Part shown: one piece after another, positions 43,728 through 53,035 of the stretch
Layout: the number at the start of each line of letters is the position of its first letter
Numbering within the stretch: the first letter of the stretch is position 1
Assembly (NCBI RefSeq): GCF_046764005.1
Contig: NZ_JBKOFW010000003.1
Span: 417,838-481,837 of the forward strand
Source: Oryzobacter faecalis
GTDB lineage: Bacteria; Actinomycetota; Actinomycetes; Actinomycetales; Dermatophilaceae
Reading direction: 5' to 3'
Length of the DNA: 64,000 nucleotides
The notes under the pieces: model-generated
Database searches by the model: none
Told to the model about the DNA's origin: nothing
What the model saw: the letters and a program-made list of their open reading frames with translations, nothing else
Translations under genes and position numbers: made by a program

Positions 43728-44151
43728 CACCGGGCCCGTCCTCGCGCTCGCCGCCACGCTGGCGACGAGCGCCCTGTCGGGGTGCGCGAAGGTCGAGGCG
43801 GCCGTGCACGAGCCGCACCCCGCCGTCGAGATCGCCGACGGCGCGGACGACTCCGCACCCAAGACGCTCACCCTCACGGCGGACGCCGTGCGCCGGCTGG
43901 AGCTGACGACCGTCGTCGTCGAGGACGCCGCGACGATCCCGTACGCGGCGATCGTCTACGACAAGAAGGGTGCGCCCTGGGTCTACACGAACACGCAGGA
44001 ACGCACCTACGTCCGGGTGCCGGTGACCGTTCGTCGGGTCACCGGCGACATCGCCGAGGTGGCGGCGGGTCCCCCGCGCGGCACCCGGGTCGTCACCCGG
44101 GCGGCCATCAAGCTCTACGGCGCCGAGAACGGCGTCGGCGGCGGACACTAG
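43720..44151 (+). CDS. Short adaptor-like lipoprotein between RND permeases
   Basis: 143 residues with lipobox LSGC (Cys22). After it, the protein resembles only the C-terminal membrane-proximal part of RND adaptors: RRLELTTVVVEDAATIPYAAIVYDKKGAPWVYTN and RVVTRAAIKLYGAENG match the pattern seen in CzcB/CusB-type proteins (I-P-x-x-A-V-x-Y...W-V-Y...G-x-R-V-V-x-x-A-A). The alpha-hairpin and lipoyl domains that reach an outer-membrane channel are absent, which suits a bacterium without a Gram-negative outer membrane. The start overlaps the upstream permease stop by 8 bases. Confidence 0.8.
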   Translation: MRSTGPVLALAATLATSALSGCAKVEAAVHEPHPAVEIADGADDSAPKTLTLTADAVRRLELTTVVVEDAATIPYAAIVYDKKGAPWVYTNTQERTYVRVPVTVRRVTGDIAEVAAGPPRGTRVVTRAAIKLYGAENGVGGGH

Positions 44152-44162
44152 GGGGCCAGGAC

Positions 44163-47100
44163 ATGATGCGACGCATCCTCACGGCGAGCCTGAGGTTCCG
44201 GTACATCGCGGTCGCGGCCTCGGTCGTCATGCTCGTCGTCGGCGGCCTGCAGCTGCGGGACACCGCGGTGGACGTGTTCCCCGAGTTCGCGCCTCCCCGG
44301 GTCGAGGTGCAGACCGACGCCCTCGGGCTGTCCGCGCAGGAGGTCGAGGAGCTCATCACGGTGCCGATGGAGCAGGGCCTGACCGGCATGCCGGGACTGG
44401 TCACGCTGCGGTCCAAGTCGATCCCGCAGCAGTCCTCCATCGAGATGATCTTCGCGAAGGGCACCGACATCATCGAGGCCCGGCGCCTCGTCGCCGAGCG
44501 CATCCAGACGATCACCCCGACCCTGCCCAGCTGGGCGACCCCGCCCGTGGTCCTCCAGCCCCTGTCCGCCACGAGCCGCGTCATGAAGATCGGCGTGCGC
44601 TCGGACTCGCTCGACCTCATCGAGCAGGCGACCCTCGTCCGCTACAAGATCCGCCCCCAGCTGATGTCCCTCCCCGGCGTCGCGAACGTCGCGGTGTGGG
44701 GGATGCGCAAGAACCAGTGGCAGATCCAGATCGACCCCGAGCGGATGCGGGCTGCCGGCGTGACCCTCGAGCAGGTGATGACGGCCGCCTCCGCCGGAAC
44801 GGACGCGGGCCTGCTCAAGCACCGCACCGGGACCAAGATCGGGACCGGCGGCTACGTCGACGCCGGGGACCAGCGCCAGGTCGTCCAGCACGTGCTCCCG
44901 CTCGACTCCGCCGAGTCGATCGGGCGGATCGTGGTCGCCTCCGAGGGCGGGCGCACCGTCCTCATGCGCGACGTCGCGGACGTCGTCAAGGGCCACCAGC
45001 TGCTCATCGGCGACGCCGTGATCAACGACGGCGACGGGCTCCTCCTCATCGTCGAGAAGCTTCCGTGGGGGAACACGCTCGACGTGACCCACGAGGTCGA
45101 GCGGACGCTCGCGACGATGGGGCCGGCCCTGGGCGACCTCGACATCGACACGACGATCTTCCGCCCGGCCAGCTTCGTGGAGCTCGCGATCGAGAACCTC
45201 ACGCGCGCGCTGACCCTGGGGATCATCCTCGTCGCCATCGTCCTGGTGTTCTTCCTCTTCCAGTGGCGGACCGCGGTCATCTCCCTCGTCGCGATCCCGC
45301 TGTCGCTCGTGGCGGCGGCGCTCGTCCTCCACGTGCGGGGCGAGACGACGAACACCATGGTGCTCGCCGGGCTGGTGATCGCCGTCGGCGTGGTCGTCGA
45401 CGACGCGATCATCGACGTCGAGAACATCGTCCGGCGGCTGCGGGAGCACCGGGCCGCGGGCGGCACCCGCCCGACCGCGTCGATCGTCCTCGAGGCCTCG
45501 CTCGAGGTCCGCAGCCCCATCGTCTACGCGACCCTCATCATCCTCGCGGCCGCCATCCCGGTGTTCTTCCTCACCGGTCTCATGGGCTCGTTCTTCCAGC
45601 CCCTCGCGCTGTCGTACACCCTCGCCGTCGCCGCATCGATGCTCGTCGCCGTCACCGTCACGCCGGCGATGGCGTTGATCCTCCTCCGCAGGGCGCGGCT
45701 CGACCCGCGGCCGCCACCCCTCGTGCGGTGGACCCAGGCGGGGTACACGCGCCTGCTGCGCCCGGTGGTGCGCCGCCCGCTGGCGGCCTACGCGGTCGTC
45801 GCGGCGCTCGTCGCGGGAGGCGTCGCCGTCGTCCCGCGGCTGGGCCAGGACCTGCTCCCGACGTTCCGCGAGCGCGACTTCCTCATGCACTGGGTCCTCG
45901 AGCCGAGCGCCTCCTACGACGAGACGATGGCCGTCACGAGTGCGGCCAGCCGCGAGCTGCGCGACGTTCCCGGTGTCCGCAACTTCGGCGCGCACGTGGG
46001 CCAGGCCGCGATGGGCGACGAGGTCTACGGCATCTACTTCGTCGAGAACTGGATCAGCATCGACCCCGAACAGGACTACGACGCCACGGTGGACCGGGTC
46101 CAGGAGGTCGTCGACGGCTACCCCGGCCTCAGGCGCGACGTCCAGACCTACCTCAAGGAACGCATCCGCGAGGTGCTCACCGGCGCCGGCGAGGCGGTCG
46201 TCGTCCGTGTGTACGGCGACGACCTCGACGTCATCGAGGCCAAGGCCCACGAGATCGAGGACGCCATCGCCGGCATCCCGGGCGTCAAGGACCCGCACAC
46301 CGACCTGCAGACCCGCATCCCGCACCTCGTCGTGCAGGTGGACCTCGACAAGGCCCAGGCGGTCGGTCTCAAGCCGGGGGACGTGCGGCGCCAGGCCGCG
46401 GTCTACCTCGCGGCGGAGGAGCTGTCCGACGTGTACCGGGTCGGCAAGGCGTACGACGTCATGGTGTGGAGCGTGCCCGAGGCCCGACGCAACCCCGACC
46501 ACGTCCGGGACCTGCTCATCGACACCCCGTCGGGCGGCACGGTGCGTCTCGCCGACATCGCGACGGTCGAGATGGGGTCGACACCGAGCATGATCCGGCG
46601 CATCGACGGCTCACGTCGCCTCGACGTCGGGGCGAACGTCGACGGACGCCCCCTCGCCGAGGTCGCCGCCGACGTCCGGGCGGCCGCCGCCGCCGTCGAG
46701 CTCCCCCTCGGCTACCGCGTCGAGGTCATCGGTGAGGACACCGAGAGGACCGCGGCGTCCCAGCGGCTGCGGCTGCTCTCCGTCGTCGCGTTCGTCGCCA
46801 TCCTCGGCCTGCTGTACGGGTCCTTCCGACGCTGGCGGCTGGCCTTCCTCAGCCTGCTGACCCTGCCGATGGCGCTCGTGGGCGGTGTGCTCGCGGCGTG
46901 GCTGACGAGCGGCACCATGACGATCGGCTCCTTCGTGGGCCTGTTCACCGTCCTGGGCATCGCCGCGCGGAACGGGATCCTCATGATCAGCCACTGCCAG
47001 CACCTCGAGAGCGCCGAGGGGATGACGTTCGGCCCGGACCTCGTCCTGCGCGCGGCCCGCGAGCGGCTGGCGCCCATCCTCATGACGACCCTCGCGACGG

Positions 47101-47327
47101 CTCTGGCGCTCGTCCCCCTCGTCGCGATGGGCGACGTGCCGGGCCACGAGATCGAGTACCCGATGGCCATCGTCATCCTCGGTGGGCTCACCACCTCGAC
47201 CCTGCTCAACCTCTTCGTGGTGCCGTCGCTCTACCTGCGCTTCGGTCGTGCCCAGGAGGCCCGCCACGCCGTGCGCGAGCCGGAGCCGGTCGTCCTCGGC
47301 CCCCAGCCGAAGCCCGCCCTCACCTGA
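44163..47327 (+). CDS. CzcA-like RND efflux permease
   Basis: 1054 residues, full-length RND protein with 12 TM segments and two large porter domains. HME-type features: VFPEFAPPRVEVQTDALGLSAQEVEELITVP, and the TM4 relay AVGVVVDDAIIDVENIVRR with D413, D414 and E420 in place. The later FVGLFTVLGIAARNGILMISH matches TM10-11 of the family. ATG 44163 follows AGGGGCCAGG. Presumably proton-driven, but substrate is unknown (metal or hydrophobic compound). Works with the upstream degenerate paralogue and lipoprotein. A terminator follows. Confidence 0.92.
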   Translation: MMRRILTASLRFRYIAVAASVVMLVVGGLQLRDTAVDVFPEFAPPRVEVQTDALGLSAQEVEELITVPMEQGLTGMPGLVTLRSKSIPQQSSIEMIFAKGTDIIEARRLVAERIQTITPTLPSWATPPVVLQPLSATSRVMKIGVRSDSLDLIEQATLVRYKIRPQLMSLPGVANVAVWGMRKNQWQIQIDPERMRAAGVTLEQVMTAASAGTDAGLLKHRTGTKIGTGGYVDAGDQRQVVQHVLPLDSAESIGRIVVASEGGRTVLMRDVADVVKGHQLLIGDAVINDGDGLLLIVEKLPWGNTLDVTHEVERTLATMGPALGDLDIDTTIFRPASFVELAIENLTRALTLGIILVAIVLVFFLFQWRTAVISLVAIPLSLVAAALVLHVRGETTNTMVLAGLVIAVGVVVDDAIIDVENIVRRLREHRAAGGTRPTASIVLEASLEVRSPIVYATLIILAAAIPVFFLTGLMGSFFQPLALSYTLAVAASMLVAVTVTPAMALILLRRARLDPRPPPLVRWTQAGYTRLLRPVVRRPLAAYAVVAALVAGGVAVVPRLGQDLLPTFRERDFLMHWVLEPSASYDETMAVTSAASRELRDVPGVRNFGAHVGQAAMGDEVYGIYFVENWISIDPEQDYDATVDRVQEVVDGYPGLRRDVQTYLKERIREVLTGAGEAVVVRVYGDDLDVIEAKAHEIEDAIAGIPGVKDPHTDLQTRIPHLVVQVDLDKAQAVGLKPGDVRRQAAVYLAAEELSDVYRVGKAYDVMVWSVPEARRNPDHVRDLLIDTPSGGTVRLADIATVEMGSTPSMIRRIDGSRRLDVGANVDGRPLAEVAADVRAAAAAVELPLGYRVEVIGEDTERTAASQRLRLLSVVAFVAILGLLYGSFRRWRLAFLSLLTLPMALVGGVLAAWLTSGTMTIGSFVGLFTVLGIAARNGILMISHCQHLESAEGMTFGPDLVLRAARERLAPILMTTLATALALVPLVAMGDVPGHEIEYPMAIVILGGLTTSTLLNLFVVPSLYLRFGRAQEARHAVREPEPVVLGPQPKPALT

Positions 47328-47353
47328 CCCGACCTGACCCGTGCCGGGTGCGG

Positions 47354-47395
47354 CCCCCCACGGCGCGCCCCCCACGGCGCGCCCCCCACGGCGGG
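47354..47395. repeat. Three tandem 14-bp repeats
   Basis: Unit CCCCCCACGGCGCG at 47354-47367 and 47368-47381, third copy 47382-47395 with one change at the second-last base. It directly precedes and overlaps the terminator stem. Confidence 0.85.
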
Positions 47396-47429
47396 AGTCC
47401 CTCCGGCTTCCTGCCCCGGAGGGACTCCC
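47393..47429. terminator. Terminator after the RND operon
   Basis: Perfect 14-base stem GGGAGTCCCTCCGG (47393-47406) / CCGGAGGGACTCCC (47416-47429) with a 9-base loop between the convergent RND and metallophosphatase genes. Confidence 0.88.
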
Positions 47430-47493
47430 CGGGCCGCCAGGTCCAGCCGCGGCCGCCGGAGTCGGCCGCGTGACCCGAGCGACCCGACGCCAC

Positions 47494-50400
47494 CTAGTAG
47501 GACGAGGTGACGACGAGGACGGCGGCGGTCGTGGTCCCCGCCTCCTTCGACTGGTAGGCCACGGCGGTGACGCCGGACTGGCTGAGGACGAAGGACCAGG
47601 TGCCGTTGCCGGTGACGGTGGCCGTCACCGGGATGTCGACCCAGCCGGCGGCCGCCGTGGGCCCGGCGGATCCCGCCACCGCACCCGGGGCCGGGGCGGT
47701 GTTCCACGAGATGGTCGCCTCGTCCCAGGTGGAGCTCGTCGTGCGGGCCTCGACCGTGCTGGTGTTGCGCGCGTTGGCGTAGACGCGCAGCACGGCCGAC
47801 GTCACGACCGGCTGCACGTTGCTCGTCGTGAACCGCAGGTACGAGCTGACGACCGGGTCGCCGTCGAGTCGCAGCGTCGTGGCGGCGCCGTACTTCGACG
47901 TGGGTGAGGCGGAGTTGACGTACGCGTCCGCGCCGACGACGAAGGTCTGCGTCGTGGGGGCGGGCACGAGCGTGCGGGCACCCACGGGGGGCGCCGAGCG
48001 CGCCGACCGGTTGCCCGCCGCGTCGACGGCGTCGACCTCGTAGGTGTGGGTCGACCCCGTGGCCAGGCCCGTGTCGGTGTAGGAGGTCGCGGTGGCCGGC
48101 AGGTCCCCGCCCACGGCCGTCCCGTCACGGTAGACGCGGTAACCGGTGACGCCCCGGTCGTCGGTCGACGCGGACCAGGAGACCCCGACCGAGGTCAGGC
48201 TCGCCCCGGTGGCCTGCACGGCGCCGGGGACGCTCGGGGCCGTGGTGTCCGGGGCCCAGGTCGTCGCGACGGCCGGAGGGCTCGAGAGCGGTGACGAGTT
48301 CGCGTTCTCGTCGATGGCGCGGACCGTGTACGTGTAGGTCGTCGCGGACGCGAGGTTCGTGTCGTTCCACGCCGTCGCCGAGGCGCCGGCGAGGCCGGCC
48401 GACAGGCCGTCGCGGAAGATCTCGTAGCCGCTGAGGCCGGTGTCGTCGGTCGAGGCGGTCCACTCGACGTTCACCGTGTGCTCGCCCGTGGCCGTGGCCG
48501 TCACGTTCCCGGGGGTCGTCGGCGGCGACCCACCCGAGTCCTGCGGCACCGTGATCGTCGCCGACACCGTGTCGGAACGGTTCCCCGCGGCGTCGGTCGT
48601 GCTCAGCGCGTAGGTGTAGGTGCGTCCGGCCTTGACCGTGTCGTCGTCGAACGAGGTCGCCGAGGCCGGCAGCTGCGCCAGGGTCGGGTTGTCCCGCTTG
48701 AGCCGGTAGCCCGTGATCCCGACGTTGTCGGTGGAGGCGCCCCACCTCAGGCTCACGGTCGTCGGTCCGGTGAGGACGACGTCGAAGGGGTCGGGCAGCT
48801 CGGGCGGCGTCTCGTCGGGCGGGCTCACCGAGGACGTCGCGCTGAGGGCCGAGTGGTTCTCGGAGGGGTCGACGGCGTCGACGGCGTAGGTGTAGGCCCG
48901 TCCCGCGTTGACGTCGGTGTCGACGTAGGCGTGCTGGGTGGCGGGCACGGTGTCCTTGGCGAGCCCGTCGCGGTAGACGGTGTAGTACGACACCGCGTCG
49001 TTGTCGGTCGAGGCCGTCCACGTGAGGTCGACCCTGGTCTGCGAGGCCGCCACCGCCTGGACGTTGCCGGGCACGGTGGGTGGCTGCGTGTCGGGCGGCG
49101 GCCGGCTGCTGACGACGAGCTGCGCGGTGGTGGGCGCACCCCCCTCCCGGCTCGCCAGTGATGCCGCCGTCGTGCCGGGCGTCGTGATCTTGAAGGCGTA
49201 GGTCCCGTTCCCGACGACGGCTGACGTGACGTCGAGGTCGACCCACGTGTTCGCCGCGACCGCACCGCTCGACGCGATGACGGGGCCCGCCGTGGGCGCG
49301 TTCGCCGCGGTGAGGGTGAGCTCGCCCCAGGTCGTCGGGACGGTGCTGACCGCGATCCCGGCCGTGGCCTTCGTCGCGGCCCAGACGCGGAGCGTGGCCT
49401 GCGTGACGTTCGGGTGAGACCCGGTCACCGGGAAGCGCAGGTAGGCGCTCGTGGCCGGGTCGGCGTCGAGACGCAGGGTCGTGGCGCGACCGTAGTTCTT
49501 CGTCGGCTGCTGCTCCGAGGTGTAGGTGTCCGCGTCGGTGGGCGCGACCTCGGTCACCGGCGTCGGGGCGGGGGTCGTGACGGAGGCGGGTACGGACGCC
49601 GGGGACTCGTTGCCCGCGGCGTCGAGGGCGGTCACCGTGAAGGCGAAGGTGCTCGAGGCCGCCAGGTACCTGGCCGTGTACGCCAGGGTGTTCGCCGGCA
49701 CCGTGGCGAGGACCGCCCCGTTCTGGCGGATCCGGTACTGGGCGACGCCCCGGTCGTCGTCTGCGGCCGCCCAGGCGAGGTCCGCCGAGTAGGTCGCCAT
49801 GCCCGTGGTCCGCAGGGTCGCGGTGAGGGCCGTGGGCCGTGTCGGGACGCCGGTGTCGGGGGACAGGGCGGCGCACCGGACGAAGCCGGAGTCGAGGACC
49901 TTGCCGGTCGACCCGTCGGGTGTCCGGTACGTGTAGTCGATCCGCTCGGGGTAGACCTCGAGGCGCAGGGCGCCGTAGGCCTGCGCCGTGGCGACGACCC
50001 GGGGGTCGGAGCCGGTGATGCTCTGGCTGGAGTGGCCGCCGGCACCGGACACCATCTGGGTGACGCCGTCCGGGTCCGGCTGCTGGTTGCCGTCGAGCGG
50101 GGCCCAGTGCTGGTACTGGTGGTCGTGGCCGGTGAGGACCAGGGTCACGTCGTTCTGCCGCAGCACCTGCCACATGGCGGACAGGCGCTGCGAGGGACCC
50201 TCGCTGCCCACGGTGTTGAGGGGGTGGTGCCAGAGGACGACGGTGCAGGGGTTGGCCCGGTTCGCGAGGTCCTGGACGAGCCACTCGTACTGCGGTGTGC
50301 CAGGGGCGGTCTGGTTGTACTGCGTCGTCGAGTCGAGGGCGACGACGTGCCACCCGCCGGCGTCGAAGCTGTAGTAGGGGGAGATGCCGTTCCAGTACCG

Positions 50401-51144
50401 GAAGTAGCCGTCGGCCTCGAAGGTGCCGGTGGCCGTCTTGTTGTACTCGTGGTTCCCGACGACCGGCGCGGTGATCCCCTTGAACCGTCCGTACCAGCTG
50501 GTCGAGTCGCCGTACCAGTTCTTGAACTCGGTGATCGTGCCGTCGTCGTAGACGTCCCCGAGGTAGGTCAGCATCTCGGGCTGCCACGCCGCGATCATGT
50601 CCGTGACGTCGGTGGCGGCCTGCTCGCCGCCGGCGCCGTCCCCCACGGCGGCGACGACGAGCGGGTCGCTCTTCGTCGAGGCCGGGCTCGTCGGGGGGGT
50701 GTAGCTGCCGGTGGGCCCGGGGGGCGTCGTGACGTCGTTGGCGAACGTCAGGTCGACGGACGCGGGGTCCGAGATCGAGCCGTCCCGGAACACCGCCTGG
50801 GCACGCAGCGATGCCGCGCCGTCGACGAAGTCGGCCGTGTCGAGCACGAAGGTGTAGGGAGCCTCGTAGTCGGTGAGCAGGTACTGGTCGCGCAGCGCGA
50901 ACTCGGCCTTGGCGACGCGGGGCCCGCCCGGCGACACGTCGACGGTCGCGGAAATCTGCACCGGCCCCGTGGCCGAGGCGTCGACGGCCACCGACAGGCA
51001 CAGGGTCGCGCTCCACCCCGCCGCCGTCGTCGTCGTGCACGAGCTCTGGGTGGCCGCGCTCGGCTGCACCGCGACGAGGGCGGCCCCGAGGACGAGGGCA
51101 GCGGCGGTCGCGCGGACCCCCGCACGACGGGACGGCGACGACAT
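47494..51144 (-). CDS. Large secreted metallophosphatase with FN3 repeats
   Basis: 1216 residues: signal peptide (about 10-32), an Ig-like domain, then a calcineurin-like phosphatase domain (about 130-420) with its metal-binding sequence set: VGDGAGG, LGDVYDDG, VGNHEY, WHHPLN, TGHDHQYQHW. Five FN3-type repeats follow (each with TWTASTDN.../YRVYRDG pattern), interleaved with two DNRLRE-like domains (TYTSEQQPTKNYGRATTLRLD and AYVNSASPTSKYGAATTLRLD). Fully secreted. ATG 51144 has AGGAGG upstream. Likely phosphate scavenging or surface polymer processing; phosphomonoesterase or phosphodiesterase specificity cannot be decided. Confidence 0.88.
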   Translation of the reverse strand: MSSPSRRAGVRATAAALVLGAALVAVQPSAATQSSCTTTTAAGWSATLCLSVAVDASATGPVQISATVDVSPGGPRVAKAEFALRDQYLLTDYEAPYTFVLDTADFVDGAASLRAQAVFRDGSISDPASVDLTFANDVTTPPGPTGSYTPPTSPASTKSDPLVVAAVGDGAGGEQAATDVTDMIAAWQPEMLTYLGDVYDDGTITEFKNWYGDSTSWYGRFKGITAPVVGNHEYNKTATGTFEADGYFRYWNGISPYYSFDAGGWHVVALDSTTQYNQTAPGTPQYEWLVQDLANRANPCTVVLWHHPLNTVGSEGPSQRLSAMWQVLRQNDVTLVLTGHDHQYQHWAPLDGNQQPDPDGVTQMVSGAGGHSSQSITGSDPRVVATAQAYGALRLEVYPERIDYTYRTPDGSTGKVLDSGFVRCAALSPDTGVPTRPTALTATLRTTGMATYSADLAWAAADDDRGVAQYRIRQNGAVLATVPANTLAYTARYLAASSTFAFTVTALDAAGNESPASVPASVTTPAPTPVTEVAPTDADTYTSEQQPTKNYGRATTLRLDADPATSAYLRFPVTGSHPNVTQATLRVWAATKATAGIAVSTVPTTWGELTLTAANAPTAGPVIASSGAVAANTWVDLDVTSAVVGNGTYAFKITTPGTTAASLASREGGAPTTAQLVVSSRPPPDTQPPTVPGNVQAVAASQTRVDLTWTASTDNDAVSYYTVYRDGLAKDTVPATQHAYVDTDVNAGRAYTYAVDAVDPSENHSALSATSSVSPPDETPPELPDPFDVVLTGPTTVSLRWGASTDNVGITGYRLKRDNPTLAQLPASATSFDDDTVKAGRTYTYALSTTDAAGNRSDTVSATITVPQDSGGSPPTTPGNVTATATGEHTVNVEWTASTDDTGLSGYEIFRDGLSAGLAGASATAWNDTNLASATTYTYTVRAIDENANSSPLSSPPAVATTWAPDTTAPSVPGAVQATGASLTSVGVSWSASTDDRGVTGYRVYRDGTAVGGDLPATATSYTDTGLATGSTHTYEVDAVDAAGNRSARSAPPVGARTLVPAPTTQTFVVGADAYVNSASPTSKYGAATTLRLDGDPVVSSYLRFTTSNVQPVVTSAVLRVYANARNTSTVEARTTSSTWDEATISWNTAPAPGAVAGSAGPTAAAGWVDIPVTATVTGNGTWSFVLSQSGVTAVAYQSKEAGTTTAAVLVVTSSY

Positions 51145-51332
51145 CAGCGGCCTCCTGCTTGGCCTGGATCGTGCACTCGGCCCGGGAAAGCACCCCGGAC
51201 CGACCGAAGAACCCCGTCCGGCGCCGAGGCGACCGGGCGGCAGGGACCCCGGAGGTCTTCGGCCCAGCCGCAGCCTAGGGGAGGACCTGACCTGCGGACA
51301 TAGCCCGTTGGTGGGGTTGGTGGCCCCTGAGG

Positions 51333-51350
51333 ATGGCTCGACCGGGCCAT
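51333..51350 (+). promoter_or_regulatory. Copy of the ATGRCTC-N4-GGGCCAT motif
   Basis: ATGGCTCGACCGGGCCAT, about 189 bases upstream of the metallophosphatase start (opposite strand). It is nearly identical to the copy at 26581, including the GG on its left. Confidence 0.45.
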
Positions 51351-51377
51351 GGCGGCCGGCCACCCCGGGCGGGTATG

Positions 51378-52052
51378 TCAGTCGGCCTCCTCCGCCCCGC
51401 CGGCGTCCTTCCTCACCCTGGCGGTCTGCGGCGCCGCGTCGACCGCGCTGACGACGACGGTGACGTCGAGGGCGTTCGTGTCGGTGTAGTAGAGGGAGAA
51501 CGTGTTCACGGGGAAGTGGTCGGTCGCCCGGGTGCCGTCGAAGTGCGCGACCCGCTCCGCCCCGGGCGCGATCGTGAAGGAGTCCGGCAGGCGCACGTAG
51601 TAGCTCTCGGAGTCCTTCGTCCTCGGGTCCCTGATCGTGTAGTAGACCTCGAACCCGGTGAGGGGGGCCGACCCGGTGTTGCGCAGGGCGACCTCGAGGT
51701 GGTCCGGCGCGTCGCCGCCGCCGCCCTCGGCGACGTTGTTCTCGACGAGCACCTCCTCGATCGCCAGCGCCTCGACCGTGGAGCCGTTGACGATGGGGTT
51801 GCCCTTCACGGGGAGCACCGGGGAGATGCTCGCCGGTGCCGCGGGCGTCGTCGGTGCCGCGCTGCCCGGCATCGATGAGGTCTCGGCTCCGGTCGCCGCC
51901 GGGACACTGGACGCGGCGCTCCCACTGCTCCCGCCGGTGGCCGGCGGGTCGCCGGAGCAGGATCCGACGAGCAGGAGCGCCACGGCCAGGCCCACCCCGG
52001 TCCGGACCGGACCGGTGCGCCGGGACGAGGGGCGAGGGACGACGCGGGTCAT
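51378..52052 (-). CDS. Secreted lipoprotein of the ABC operon
   Basis: 224 residues with lipobox (VGSC, Cys about 32), a Ser/Thr/Ala/Pro linker and a beta-rich C-terminal domain (VEALAIEEVLVENN..., LEVALRNTGSAPLTGFEVYY). This looks like a DUF4352/immunoglobulin-like domain, often found in proteins next to ABC-2 transporters. ATG 52052 overlaps the permease stop (ATGA), making it the last gene of a four-gene operon. Function unknown; perhaps the exported partner or substrate-binding part. Confidence 0.72.
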   Translation of the reverse strand: MTRVVPRPSSRRTGPVRTGVGLAVALLLVGSCSGDPPATGGSSGSAASSVPAATGAETSSMPGSAAPTTPAAPASISPVLPVKGNPIVNGSTVEALAIEEVLVENNVAEGGGGDAPDHLEVALRNTGSAPLTGFEVYYTIRDPRTKDSESYYVRLPDSFTIAPGAERVAHFDGTRATDHFPVNTFSLYYTDTNALDVTVVVSAVDAAPQTARVRKDAGGAEEAD

Positions 52053-53035
52053 GGTCCACCTCCGGGTGCGGTTGCCGGCCGTGACGCGAACGCACGGCGC
52101 AGGGCGAGGAACAGGGCGGCCACGGTGCCGAGCAGCCACCAGATGTCGTGTCGTGTCTCGTGGAGCAGCCACGGCAGGTCGAAGGGCCGGTACCGCTCCT
52201 TGACGTCGCTCATGGCGAAGGCGAAGCGCTCGTAGTGCTTCGACAGCGACAGCTCCTCGACGCCCGTCCGCACCCGCTCGTACCCGGTGAAGTGGGAGAG
52301 CACGGTGACCTCACCGTCGTGGTCGAGCGTGAGCGCCTGGAACAGGCCGCCGGGGAGCTGGTTGTCGGCGTCCATGGTGTCGCCGACCTGGGGCAGGACG
52401 AGGACCACGACGAGCCAGACGCCGAGCGCCGCCGTCAACCCGTTCGCCGCGTTGCGGGACACGGCGGCCGCGATCGCCCCGAGGCAGGAGAACGCGCCGA
52501 GGTAGAGCAGGGTAGCGAGGTACGCGAGGGTGAGCTGCAGCCCCTCGCCGGGGCTGATCCGGTCGTGCCCACCCCACGTGATGCCGATGACGCCGACGAC
52601 GGCCGCGGCGAGGGTGAGGGTCGCGAACAGCCCGAGGGCGCCGAGGAAGGCGCCGGTGGCCTGCTCGCTCGAGGTCATGGGCCGCGAGCGCAGCAGGGGG
52701 AGGGTTCGGTTACTGCGCTCCCGGGACACCGTGAGGTACCCCGTCGCGATGGCGATGACGGCGCCGATGATCTCGAGGTACTCGAACGCGCCACGCAGCA
52801 GCGAGAGCGGCGCGAGGGGCGACGGCGCGATCCGGTCCAGGCCGGCCGCCCGGGCCGCAGCGCGATAGGCCTCGTACTCGGCGAGGCGTGCGGCGTACCC
52901 GGCGGTCGCGTTGTGGACGGCGACGGCGGTGACGACGACGACGAGCACCAGCAGGACGAGGAGCACGCGGCTGCGGACCGCCGCCCGGTACTCGTGGCGC
53001 GCGATGACGAGGACACGGCGCGCGGAGTCACTCAT
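52049..53035 (-). CDS. ABC-2 type permease
   Basis: 328 residues, about six TM segments. N-terminal VIARHEYRAAVRSRVLLVLL, ITVSRERSNRTLPLLRSRPMT and the last TM segment near the C-terminus match the ABC-2 family with a NosY-like arrangement. A soluble loop (about 225-285) lies outside the membrane. ATG 53035 overlaps the stop of the preceding permease gene by 8 bases. Pairs with the second permease and the ATPase. Confidence 0.85.
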   Translation of the reverse strand: MSDSARRVLVIARHEYRAAVRSRVLLVLLVLVVVVTAVAVHNATAGYAARLAEYEAYRAAARAAGLDRIAPSPLAPLSLLRGAFEYLEIIGAVIAIATGYLTVSRERSNRTLPLLRSRPMTSSEQATGAFLGALGLFATLTLAAAVVGVIGITWGGHDRISPGEGLQLTLAYLATLLYLGAFSCLGAIAAAVSRNAANGLTAALGVWLVVVLVLPQVGDTMDADNQLPGGLFQALTLDHDGEVTVLSHFTGYERVRTGVEELSLSKHYERFAFAMSDVKERYRPFDLPWLLHETRHDIWWLLGTVAALFLALRRAFASRPATAPGGGP

